Of a DNA stretch of 64,000 nt, positions 19,685-28,204 are shown piece by piece. The stretch comes from Legionella cherrii. Its GTDB lineage: Bacteria; Pseudomonadota; Gammaproteobacteria; Legionellales; Legionellaceae. The position numbers and the translations under genes are program-made. Under the pieces are notes generated by a model. It saw only the letters and a list, made by a program, of their open reading frames with translations. It made no database searches and had not been told where the DNA came from. Within the stretch, counting starts at the first letter, position 1; each line of letters begins with the position of its first letter. The DNA is taken from contig NZ_LR134173.1 in the NCBI RefSeq assembly GCF_900635815.1, positions 3,194,001 through 3,258,000 of the forward strand. Reading direction: 5' to 3'.

Positions 19685-22306
19685 ATGCTTACCGTAAAAC
19701 AATTAAAAGAACTGCTCACTGTCTATCAAAATCAAGAGGCAATTTTTTCTCCTGGCCTGGATGCGAAAACACTCAAGATTATGCAGCAAGAGTCTGCATT
19801 TACCTTTTCCTTTTTTACTCAATTAATCCAGGGGCGGGATGAGGATTCTTCTCTTGATAAAGACGCCAAAATCATCAGGAACTATTTTAAAACGCGTTGG
19901 GGATTGCTGAAAAAATCGAATCTAGCCTATACTCGCCATCCTTTTTTACCTGCTAACCAGTTCTGTCTTAAAATAGCAGAAGCCATCGCGGGTCCTAAAG
20001 AGGCAATATGTCGGATTTTAATGCCTGGTCTTGTTGGTTTCAATCGAGAAAGTGCTGATCTCAAACTTGAAACAGAACAAGAGGGACATTTTGAACTTGA
20101 AAATTATATTACCAATCAAGCTTATACCAAACTGATACCTATAGCAGAAATATTCCAAACGGCAAAAGTGAATAGCGATCTCGTGATTGCTGATTTCCAA
20201 CCTCCAGCAAACCAAGTGGTCTATCAATTGGGCGGTAGAGATATGCTCAATCTAGAACAGGTTGCTGGCAAGGCCAGTGAAATATTTATTCAAGTATTAA
20301 AGAAACAACACCGTCAAAAATATGATAATAATTCAATCGGTTTTGCGCTACATCAATTAGCTTTGGAGCTCAGAAAAGCGTCAGTTGCTGATTCAGGCAG
20401 TGAGGAATGGGCGGATAACGAGGTTCTCGCCGGAGCAATTAAAACTTTTTATGAACTTTGGCGCCTGCTCTCCCAAGATCTCAGTTTACCCGAAAATACA
20501 GATTTAGATCACAAAACGCCAATTAGACAACTCAACCTTAAAAGTTTCGGCCGTGCCCATCTGACTCTTGAGAGTTACTTATTGGCTTTATTTGTTCGCC
20601 ATAAGGATTGTGTGCTCACTGATGAAGAGTTTATTCGACAACAGCAAGAAGACATTTTTCCTTGCGCTCATCAAATCTCCAATTGCCTCTTTGAATTCCT
20701 TAATCAATATCCAGATCTCTATAAAGTTCCCATCAATGCTCAACCGAAAGAGGTCTTACCGTCCCTGAATCCATTGTTAGATGAGGTATTAGAAGCCTTA
20801 ACACATCGTCCCCAAATGTTAGATGGTGATGATCAGGGATTGCTTGATCAATTGATTGAATTAATCCGAAAAAGTTCAGAATATCATGATATAGAAGCAG
20901 CCACTTTTATAGAACCGTTTATTCAGAGTTTTCAGGATTTCATCCTTTTGGCAGATCATCCCAAACTTTTTAAGGAAGTGGCAGCCTGTGTTCAGCCTCG
21001 TTTTGCTGACCTCAACACAGTTGCGACAATTCATAGGCTTATCCATCTGTTCACAAAAGAACAGCAACAACTCATTGTTGATGCGCAATTTAAAGCACTT
21101 ATCCAAGAATATAATACTAAGGATAAATATCAAAGATTAATCGTCAAACTAGAAGAGCCAGCAAAAAGTAGTTTGAGAAAAAAATATGCAGAACAGCTGG
21201 CAGCGTCTATTACTTCCTGCCAGGACTTTTTGCAGTTAGGAGAAACTGTAAGTGCTGACTTACTTGATGAAGTGTTTGCATCCCTAGAAGATAAATATCC
21301 GGTACTGCTCAACAGTTATGATAATACATGCCAGATTCTGCAAGCACTTTTTCACTACGGCAACCAACAAAAGAAGGTTCTAGCATTTGTTAAGCCGAAT
21401 TTATATCAGTGGTTAAATCCCGATAATTACACTTCATTTCATGAATTTTTACTGAGCTATGACACAGCAGTAGTACATCGTATCATGGCCGATGAGCTGA
21501 GCAGTCGCATTACCTCCTTTAAAGAATGGACTACACACTATGTCGCCTGGAGCAATCATGATGCGATTCAATCTGCTCTATTAGAACAATTTTTTTTGCA
21601 GTTTAAGGATGAAATTAAAGATGGCGATGCACTAATTTCTCTATTACAAAAAACGGGAAACAATTCTAAATTAAAAGTACTCCAGAGGTTTCTCTCTCTT
21701 ATTCACTCAAAAGATCTATTCAAACAATGCTTGGCTTTGATGCCCAGTAACACACACGAACGCCTTTTATCAAAAGTTCCTTTTGATTCTTTTGTTTCTA
21801 CAATTTCGGAACTGCAAGAAATTGCTGATTTGTTCGAATCTGACAAACTGCGTCAAATTATTTTTGCCCAATTCAATCCAGAAAAACTAGATTGCACAAA
21901 AGAAGAGTTTGCCTCATTAACTCAACTCAAATTCGAACTCAAAATGTTAGAAGAGTTCTCTCAAGGCTTTGATCCCCAAAAAGCAGTGACTCATTTAAAA
22001 CATTACGTTGCGAGTATGTCCGGTTATGGTTATTCAATGTTTAGGGCACACCCAAATAAAAAAGTGGGAATGGCTACGCACTTAATCAACCAATTACAAA
22101 ATGATAGTTTAAGTAATTTAGAAAAATTGATTGCATTACGAGAGGCTCAGCAAAAAATTGCAGATGAATATAATCGGTGGGGAACAGCTTCTAATAGTCA
22201 ATTATATTCGATCATTAGTGATAGCTTGAATAAAGTGGTCGAAAGCGAAGAGAATTCTTCGGATCCTGGGCAATCGTTGGGTAGATTCCATCTATTGTGG
22301 CAGTAA
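19685..22306 (+). CDS. Large effector-like protein (873 aa), no known domain
   Basis: A long, soluble, almost wholly alpha-helical protein with no signal peptide. The ATG at 19685 is used; the frame is open to a TTG at 19625, and neither has a clear ribosome site. The body consists of irregular helical repeats with many QQxxxxF and LxxL stretches. A more distinctive stretch near residues 770-830 contains GYGYSMFRAHPNKKVGMATHL. The C-terminus (VESEENSSDPGQSLGRF) is an acidic E-block type tail followed by hydrophobic residues, as in many Dot/Icm substrates. I infer a translocated effector; the activity is unknown. Confidence 0.8.
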   Translation: MLTVKQLKELLTVYQNQEAIFSPGLDAKTLKIMQQESAFTFSFFTQLIQGRDEDSSLDKDAKIIRNYFKTRWGLLKKSNLAYTRHPFLPANQFCLKIAEAIAGPKEAICRILMPGLVGFNRESADLKLETEQEGHFELENYITNQAYTKLIPIAEIFQTAKVNSDLVIADFQPPANQVVYQLGGRDMLNLEQVAGKASEIFIQVLKKQHRQKYDNNSIGFALHQLALELRKASVADSGSEEWADNEVLAGAIKTFYELWRLLSQDLSLPENTDLDHKTPIRQLNLKSFGRAHLTLESYLLALFVRHKDCVLTDEEFIRQQQEDIFPCAHQISNCLFEFLNQYPDLYKVPINAQPKEVLPSLNPLLDEVLEALTHRPQMLDGDDQGLLDQLIELIRKSSEYHDIEAATFIEPFIQSFQDFILLADHPKLFKEVAACVQPRFADLNTVATIHRLIHLFTKEQQQLIVDAQFKALIQEYNTKDKYQRLIVKLEEPAKSSLRKKYAEQLAASITSCQDFLQLGETVSADLLDEVFASLEDKYPVLLNSYDNTCQILQALFHYGNQQKKVLAFVKPNLYQWLNPDNYTSFHEFLLSYDTAVVHRIMADELSSRITSFKEWTTHYVAWSNHDAIQSALLEQFFLQFKDEIKDGDALISLLQKTGNNSKLKVLQRFLSLIHSKDLFKQCLALMPSNTHERLLSKVPFDSFVSTISELQEIADLFESDKLRQIIFAQFNPEKLDCTKEEFASLTQLKFELKMLEEFSQGFDPQKAVTHLKHYVASMSGYGYSMFRAHPNKKVGMATHLINQLQNDSLSNLEKLIALREAQQKIADEYNRWGTASNSQLYSIISDSLNKVVESEENSSDPGQSLGRFHLLWQ

Positions 22307-22448
22307 AATAGTTAAAATAGTTCGATGTCGAGAGATTTATCGTTAATCATTATTTACTCATAGTATGATTATTTGTCAGAAATAGCCGCTTCTAAAATGT
22401 TAAATGTGATTTATGATATTTTCCATTAAGAAACGAGAGATGATTACC

Positions 22449-23399
22449 CTAATCCAATCCAATAAAATCGGATGGTTCATTCTTAATAAAGCGTTTGATT
22501 AATTGTTGCCAAAAAGGACGATATAAAATATTAAATAAAGGGTGGGAATCATCGACAGGAAAACAAGGACCATGATTTGCTTCCAATAGCCAAAGTTTAT
22601 TCCCCTCTGCTTCAGCCATGAAATCAAAACCGAAGCAAGCAATTCGCGGCTGGCTATCTTGCCAAATCGGATTAAATTGATTTTTCAATGCCTTTATTAA
22701 TAGTTGGCAAATAGAAATAATAGTCATCTTATAAGGTTGAAAAATGGCGATTTCATCGCTTAGGCGTTGCACTACATTAAGTCGTTCCTCACTAAGATGC
22801 TCATTGGTAAGATGACCCTCCAGTTGATTGAAGTTATCTTCTTGATACGGTTTTAAGGCAATATTCACATAGCCACTCGGAAAAAGTGCTGAGCCTGCAT
22901 GTGTCGATAAGACCAACAATACTCGAATAGAAAATTTATGCCCCAAAGTGGGTCCTTGAATAAGTTGCGGCTTAACAATATAACGTTGCAAAACTTGGGC
23001 CCCTCCCATTCGCTTATGGGAAAGAAAATGTGTCTCAATGGCATTAAGATCATGAAAAATATGAATATGTTGTCCGTTATTTAACATGGACGGTTTTAAT
23101 ATCCAAGGCGTGTTGGCAGACCATGAGTTACTGATATTAGCCAAAACAGAAGGCCAAGTCTCATCATCGATGAAAAAGGTCTCTGGCATCAAATATTCGA
23201 GATGGTTTGCTTGAAGAAATGCCGCAAGCAGATGCTTATACTCTAAGGTTTGACTAATCAGCGGTGAAAAATGGAGCCACTTCTCATTCACTGACGCAAG
23301 CGCAGAAAACTTACTTGGCGTCCATCCTTCGGCCTTCAAGAAGCGAGCTAAATTAGCATGCGTTGGTGTTTTATCTTCTACTAAATGAAATTTTCTCAT
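22449..23399 (-). CDS. Tubulin-tyrosine-ligase-like (ATP-grasp) protein
   Basis: The 316-aa protein shows the ATP-grasp layout of the TTL family: TPWILKPS with the conserved Lys-Pro and NNGQHIHIF after it, LQRYIVKPQLIQG, GHKFSIRVLLVLS (the KFDLR-type strand), and CFGFDFMAEAEGNKLWLLEANHGPCF (the metal-binding Asp and EVN-like Glu-Ala-Asn). TTL enzymes ligate amino acids to the tubulin C-terminus or to other proteins, using ATP. No signal peptide is present. It is flanked by divergent mltA and convergent with the 873-aa gene, so probably monocistronic. In Legionella a TTL-like protein may act on host proteins, but a bacterial peptide-ligase role is equally possible. Confidence 0.8.
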   Translation of the reverse strand: MRKFHLVEDKTPTHANLARFLKAEGWTPSKFSALASVNEKWLHFSPLISQTLEYKHLLAAFLQANHLEYLMPETFFIDDETWPSVLANISNSWSANTPWILKPSMLNNGQHIHIFHDLNAIETHFLSHKRMGGAQVLQRYIVKPQLIQGPTLGHKFSIRVLLVLSTHAGSALFPSGYVNIALKPYQEDNFNQLEGHLTNEHLSEERLNVVQRLSDEIAIFQPYKMTIISICQLLIKALKNQFNPIWQDSQPRIACFGFDFMAEAEGNKLWLLEANHGPCFPVDDSHPLFNILYRPFWQQLIKRFIKNEPSDFIGLD

Positions 23400-23610
23400 A
23401 ACCTTTCATATTAATTGTTTTAATTCTGCTTTTCATAAAACAAGTATAGCCTTCATGAAACGAACCATACCCGCGTGAAGGATTCACACCTCACCATTTA
23501 CATCAATCCATCCCTTTGATGACTGGTCAAATAGCCTATATAATCCTTGTTACAAAACTCAAAATCAATGGCTAAACGAGACTCAACCATTGCTATGGCT
23601 AAGGATACCC

Positions 23611-24984
23611 ATGTTTCGATCCTCTTTAATAATTGCACTAATGACTTTTAGCATCATCACCCATGCAACCCTCCCTGCAGATCCAATTCAACATTGTTTA
23701 GATGTGAGAAGACTTGTGGATTTTACCTCAAGACAAAAAATGGCTGCCAAAGAACCCGGTGTGTTGCGGTTTAAATTTCACAAAATTTCAGCTTCAGAAC
23801 TGCCGTTAGAGAACTCTGTGGGCAATATGGATGAAGTGATTCAAGCGTTAAATAATCAGATTGAAAACTGCACTAAATACCATGGTGAATTTCAAACAGT
23901 GACTATTGCTGGCCATCAGTTTAAGCGACAAGAATGGTGCCTCACTGCCAACAAAAAAATGCTAAGTCTCGCAAAAGCTGCCCAAGGCAATTTTCAAAAA
24001 TATTTAGCGAGCATCAAAAATGAATTTGACTGGTATAAAAGCGATGGTTGGCCTGAAAATCATGCAGGATTTAAAAAAGGTGAATTTCAATTTACTGCCT
24101 ATTATGCGCCAGCCGCTGTTGAGGCTCGCACCAAACGGGGTGGAGGATTTTTATTTCCTATCTACAGTAACCCGGGTGTTGTCAATGCAGCTTCAGAATG
24201 CAAGAAATTTAATTTGAAAGCTCCTCTTTGCGGAGTTGACCCGCTTACCAAAATACCGCGTGGATTTTGTCTGAAAAATGCCGATGGCACATATTCTATA
24301 GCGCCAGACCGCGAAGAAATTGATCATGGGGCTTTAAACCCAAAATATATAATTGGTTATGTTAAAGACCCAAATGACCCTTCTTTTTTAATGCTTCAAG
24401 GCTCTGGTTCATTAATTCTCGATGGCAAAGTATTTCGAATTAATTACGATGGCGCCAATGGCAGGCCGCGCACCATGCTGGGCCGCATAGTCCAATGTGC
24501 ACAAGACCCAACCTGTGGTGGTAACCTGGATGCAATGGAACGTTGCGCTAAAGATCCTAAATGTCATGATGAAGCAAAGTTACGCTGTAACCTATCTAAG
24601 GAGATTAAACTAAGCGGCGCATCAGAAAAGCGAATTCGCCAATATCTCGATAACCCTCTAAACCGCGATAAAGCTGCTGACTTGCGAAATCGCGATCAAA
24701 GCTTTGTATTTTTTACTAAAGAAGCTGGAGGCCCATATGGTTCTGAAAATATTTCGCTCACACCACATGCTTCATGCGCAACAGATCACCGCGTAATTCC
24801 TGTTGGAATGAGTTTTATCTATAGCTGCAAAAAATCTACTTCATGGTGTGTAGCCCAAGACACAGGCGGCGCCATTGTGGGTGCTCATGTTGATGTTTAT
24901 AAGGGTGAGGGCAATCAAGCCGGTGTGGAAGCCAATGCGCTCAATCACTCAGGCTCATTATTTGTGGCACTGCCAAAAAAATGA
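23611..24984 (+). CDS. mltA: Membrane-bound lytic murein transglycosylase A-type (MltA with 3D domain)
   Basis: The 457-aa protein has a signal peptide (MFRSSLIIALMTFSIITHA) from the ATG at 23611, which has AAGGA seven bases upstream; an in-frame TTG at 23590 is less likely. The MltA core includes FTAYYAP, DREEIDHGAL, the LQGSGSL segment and, near the C-terminus, the 3D domain with CVAQDTGGAIVG and its conserved aspartates. It cleaves peptidoglycan glycan strands to 1,6-anhydro products. No lipobox Cys follows the signal peptide, so it may be periplasmic rather than lipid-anchored. A Cys-rich insertion (about residues 305-335, CAQDPTCGG...CAKDPKCHDEAKLRC) looks like extra disulfides not seen in E. 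coli MltA. Confidence 0.92.
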   Translation: MFRSSLIIALMTFSIITHATLPADPIQHCLDVRRLVDFTSRQKMAAKEPGVLRFKFHKISASELPLENSVGNMDEVIQALNNQIENCTKYHGEFQTVTIAGHQFKRQEWCLTANKKMLSLAKAAQGNFQKYLASIKNEFDWYKSDGWPENHAGFKKGEFQFTAYYAPAAVEARTKRGGGFLFPIYSNPGVVNAASECKKFNLKAPLCGVDPLTKIPRGFCLKNADGTYSIAPDREEIDHGALNPKYIIGYVKDPNDPSFLMLQGSGSLILDGKVFRINYDGANGRPRTMLGRIVQCAQDPTCGGNLDAMERCAKDPKCHDEAKLRCNLSKEIKLSGASEKRIRQYLDNPLNRDKAADLRNRDQSFVFFTKEAGGPYGSENISLTPHASCATDHRVIPVGMSFIYSCKKSTSWCVAQDTGGAIVGAHVDVYKGEGNQAGVEANALNHSGSLFVALPKK

Positions 24985-25333
24985 ATAGAACCTCAAGCAG
25001 CCTAAATCTCATACTCTATAGCTTTCAGGGAGCACAAGGAGAGCGGCATTAAAACACGAGCCCACGCGGCCAAGCCGCTGGGCGTAGGCAAAATTGTGAT
25101 CCAAGCGAGCTGCTCACAACCAAACCACTTCCTGTAACAGGTTACCCATTACACATTGATCAATTGAATAACCAATGATAATATTGATCGAATTATGCAT
25201 ATAAAGATCTTTATTTGGTTAACCCCACCCTCAGAACAGAGCCTGTTTGCATTCGCTCCATTTGAACAAAAAAGCAGAAATGCAAACAGGTTCTAAACAT
25301 CTTAGCGAATATTTAGTATAGGAAAATTTGTTA
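24985..25333. other. Intergenic region before the LRR gene
   Basis: About 350 bases with no convincing gene. A GC-richer patch at about 25060-25130 stands out from the AT-rich surroundings but encodes nothing I recognise. The 3' half contains the inverted repeat listed separately at 25238-25294. Confidence 0.4.
25238..25294. repeat. 16-bp imperfect inverted repeat upstream of LRR gene
   Basis: AGAGCCTGTTTGCATT at 25238-25253 pairs with AATGCAAACAGGTTCT at 25279-25294 at 15 of 16 positions, enclosing a 25-base loop. There is no T-run after it, so it is not a classic terminator. It could be a regulatory hairpin in the leader of the LRR gene, or the ends of a small mobile element. Confidence 0.6.
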
Positions 25334-26876
25334 ATGCAGCCAAATCTCTCCAACAAACGAACCGAACAATTAATCTCAGACATAAGACAATTAATAGTCG
25401 CTGGTACCACTTACCTTAATTTGACCTCATGCCTTGAGCAAAAAAATGCAACAGAGGTGGTGGCTATATTAAGCCTCCTCAAAAACGCGGGAATCGTACA
25501 TCTTGATCTCGGTGCAAATCAGCTTGGAGAAAAAACAGCAGCAGAACTGGTGAGCATATTCAGCGTCCTCAAAAACTCTGGAATATCCTATCTTGAACTT
25601 GCTGCAAATCAGCTTGGGGAAAAAACAACAGCGGAGCTGGTGACTATATTAAGCGTCTTCAAAAATTCTGGAATCTCCCATCTTAGCATAGGCGCAAATG
25701 GCCTTAGAGAAAAAACAGCAACAGAACTTGTTGACATATTAAATACCCTCAGAAACTCCGGGATCATTCATCTCGATTTGAGTGGGCATAGCCTAGAGCA
25801 CAAGACAGAGACAGAGCTTATAGAGATATTGAGCACCCTCAAAGATTCTGGAATCTCTCGTCTTGATTTGAGATTGAATAATCTTGCGCAAAAGACAGAG
25901 AAAGAACTGATAGGCATATTGAGTGCCTCAAAAACTCTGGGGTCACCTATCTTGATTTAGGTAAAGAATGACCTTGGACAAAAGCCAGCAGCAGAACTGG
26001 TAGCTATATTGAGCACCCTCAAAGATTCCGGGATTTCCCATCTTGATTTGCGTGGAAATAATCTTGGACAAAAGACAGGAGCAGAGTTAGCTGCCCTATT
26101 GAATATCCTCAAAAAACTCGGGAATCTCTCATCTTGATTTGAGTGACAATGGCCTTGAGCAAAAGACAACAGCAGAACTGATAGCCCTATTGAGTACGCT
26201 CAAAGATTCTGGAGTCTCTCATCTTCATTTGGGTAATCTTGGGCAAAAAACAGGAGCGGAGTTAGCGGCCATATTGAATGTACTCAAAAACTCGGGAATC
26301 TCTCATCTTGATTTGGGTAGCAATAATCTTGGGCAAAAAACAGTTGCAGAACTGATAGCTATATTCAGCGCCCTCAAAGAATCAGGGATCACTCATCTTG
26401 ATTTGAGCTGGAATTTCCTTGGGGAAAAGACAGCCATAGAATTAGTAGCCATATTTAGCGCCCTCAAAGATTCTGGAATCACTCATCTTGATTTGAACTT
26501 TAATGTTCTTTTTCATAAAAAGACAGCTGAAGAACTGGCGCTTATTGTTCAAGCAATACCCCAAACTATTGCAACCGTGTCTTTAACCATTGAAGAATTA
26601 AAGAAAATGAGCCCAAAACATCGTCAAGCCATTCAAACTCGCTTCCCAAAAGCAGAACAAATTATTTTAGTTGATGAAGATCACAGACAATTAAATCCCT
26701 CTTTAAGCAGAGCGGATGCTAATCTTTATGCTCGTCTTGGATTTAAGGCCAGTACTCCATCCTTATTTAATAGCGCCTCTTTCTTTGTCGCCATTAATAA
26801 AGATAAGTTTGGCTCTAAAATTGACAGCACACTCCCTCATGAGGCCATAGAAGGTGTGAATCGTTTTAGAGGTTGA
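25334..26876 (+). pseudogene. Leucine-rich-repeat (RI-type) protein gene interrupted by three frameshifts
   Basis: Starting at ATG 25334, the product is made of about 28-residue ribonuclease-inhibitor-type LRRs (pattern NxLGxKTAAELVxIxSxLKNSGIxHLDL). The reading frame breaks near 25928 (one base lost in the CTCAAAAAC repeat segment), near 25967 (one gained) and near 26113 (one extra A in CTCAAAAAACTC); each shift is obvious because the LRR consensus continues in the next frame. The last part (26139-26876) finishes the repeats and ends in a non-LRR tail (MSPKHRQAIQTRFPKAEQ...) typical of Legionella LRR effectors. An intact ancestor would have been roughly 510 aa. It is either a decaying effector gene or a set of assembly errors in A-runs. 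Confidence 0.75.
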
Positions 26877-27347
26877 GCAGGCGCAAGCTAGACGCCCCCA
26901 ACATTAGGTAAAAGAACAGGCACAATATCGTCCTGTTTGTCTTACTGACAAAACACCTTGGAAAAGGATGAATCATCTAATTAACCTCTAAATTGTACAC
27001 GGTGTTTGACAGACTATAAACAGACTTATCCACAGAAAATGTGAATAACTTGGAGGGTATTATTCGGATTTAAAAATAGAATAAAGCAGAGTCTGCAAGG
27101 GCATTTTATAAACTGTTGATTACTGATTCACTATTGATTGGAATAAATATCCACAGAATTGGATAATTTTGAAAAGGAATTAGGCGTTGCTATCTTATAC
27201 AAATAAAAAATAAAAAAACAGTCTTGACTCAAACTATTTTTCGTCTTTATTTGATTTTGATAACTCGATGAACCGTATGCTTAAATAATTTATTAATTCA
27301 GAGAATAAAATTGTATTGGGTTGCTTCACTTGGTTGGCTATGACGAA
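26877..27347. other. AT-rich intergenic region with DnaA-box-like sites
   Basis: About 470 bases without a gene. It contains a perfect DnaA box TTATCCACA at 27026-27034 (plus), TTATTCACA on the minus strand at 27040-27048, and ATATCCACA (one mismatch) at 27147-27155, followed by a very AT-rich stretch at about 27195-27230. Confidence 0.5.
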
Positions 27348-27998
27348 CTAATAATCATTAGACCCTGTAAAAGGGACTGCAGAACAAATCGTTAGCAACT
27401 CTTCAGGGTGTTTCGCAAGATATGTGGGCTGATGCTTTAATAAGGTTTTCTCTGAATTGTAACCCCAGGTTACAGCGATTGATTGAATATTATTTCTCTT
27501 TGCTGCCTCAATATCTCGGGTTTCATCTCCAATATAAAATACTTTGCTTTTATCAATTTTGTATTTTTTGAGCGTTTTTTTTAGTAAATGACGTTTAGAA
27601 AAACAATTCGATTCATCATGGATAAAATTAAAAAAGTGGTGAATTTGATTCATGTCCAGCCATAGAAGAACATTTTCAACTGAATTAGAAGTCAAGATAC
27701 CGAGTGAGTATCCCGACTTATAAAAAGTCTCTAAGATTGTAGGAATATTAGTAATCGGCTTCATATTCACCATTTGTTCGTGTAAAAGATACCTAATCTG
27801 TCGTATTAAGGAAGGTATTTTATAAAAAGAAATCCCTAAAAAATTGATTAATTCTCTTGATGAAAGATCACGAAGGGATTCAATTTCATGCTCTTTAATC
27901 TTTCTGAAGTTGAATTGTTCAGCCAATAAGTTGGTTTTTTCAATGACGCAGTCAAAACTATCCACTAGCGTACCATCAAAATCAAAAAGTAAATGCAT
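27348..27998 (-). CDS. HAD-superfamily phosphatase (phosphoglycolate-phosphatase-like)
   Basis: The 216-aa protein has the HAD motifs in order: FDFDGTLVDS (nucleophile and acid Asp), ILTSNS (motif II), KSKVFYIGDETRDIEAAKRNN (motifs III and IV) and a helical cap typical of the Gph/PGMB group between them. It hydrolyses a small phosphorylated metabolite; the substrate cannot be told from sequence. It is cytoplasmic, stands alone and reads convergently with the LRR pseudogene. Confidence 0.85.
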   Translation of the reverse strand: MHLLFDFDGTLVDSFDCVIEKTNLLAEQFNFRKIKEHEIESLRDLSSRELINFLGISFYKIPSLIRQIRYLLHEQMVNMKPITNIPTILETFYKSGYSLGILTSNSVENVLLWLDMNQIHHFFNFIHDESNCFSKRHLLKKTLKKYKIDKSKVFYIGDETRDIEAAKRNNIQSIAVTWGYNSEKTLLKHQPTYLAKHPEELLTICSAVPFTGSNDY

Positions 27999-28204
27999 GA
28001 GTCAATGTCCTGATGTGGCGCGATAATTTGTAATTTATACAAGATAATAATAGATCTAATCATACCTATTAAGCAAACTTAGGAGTTAAGACTTTTACCT
28101 TCCCATGCAACAAAAAACCAACATAGATGAGAACCTTTCCCTACGTTGGTTTGAAAATTGCTATACTCAAATGAAAAGACTTGAAGATAATCTCAAACAA
28201 GTCA

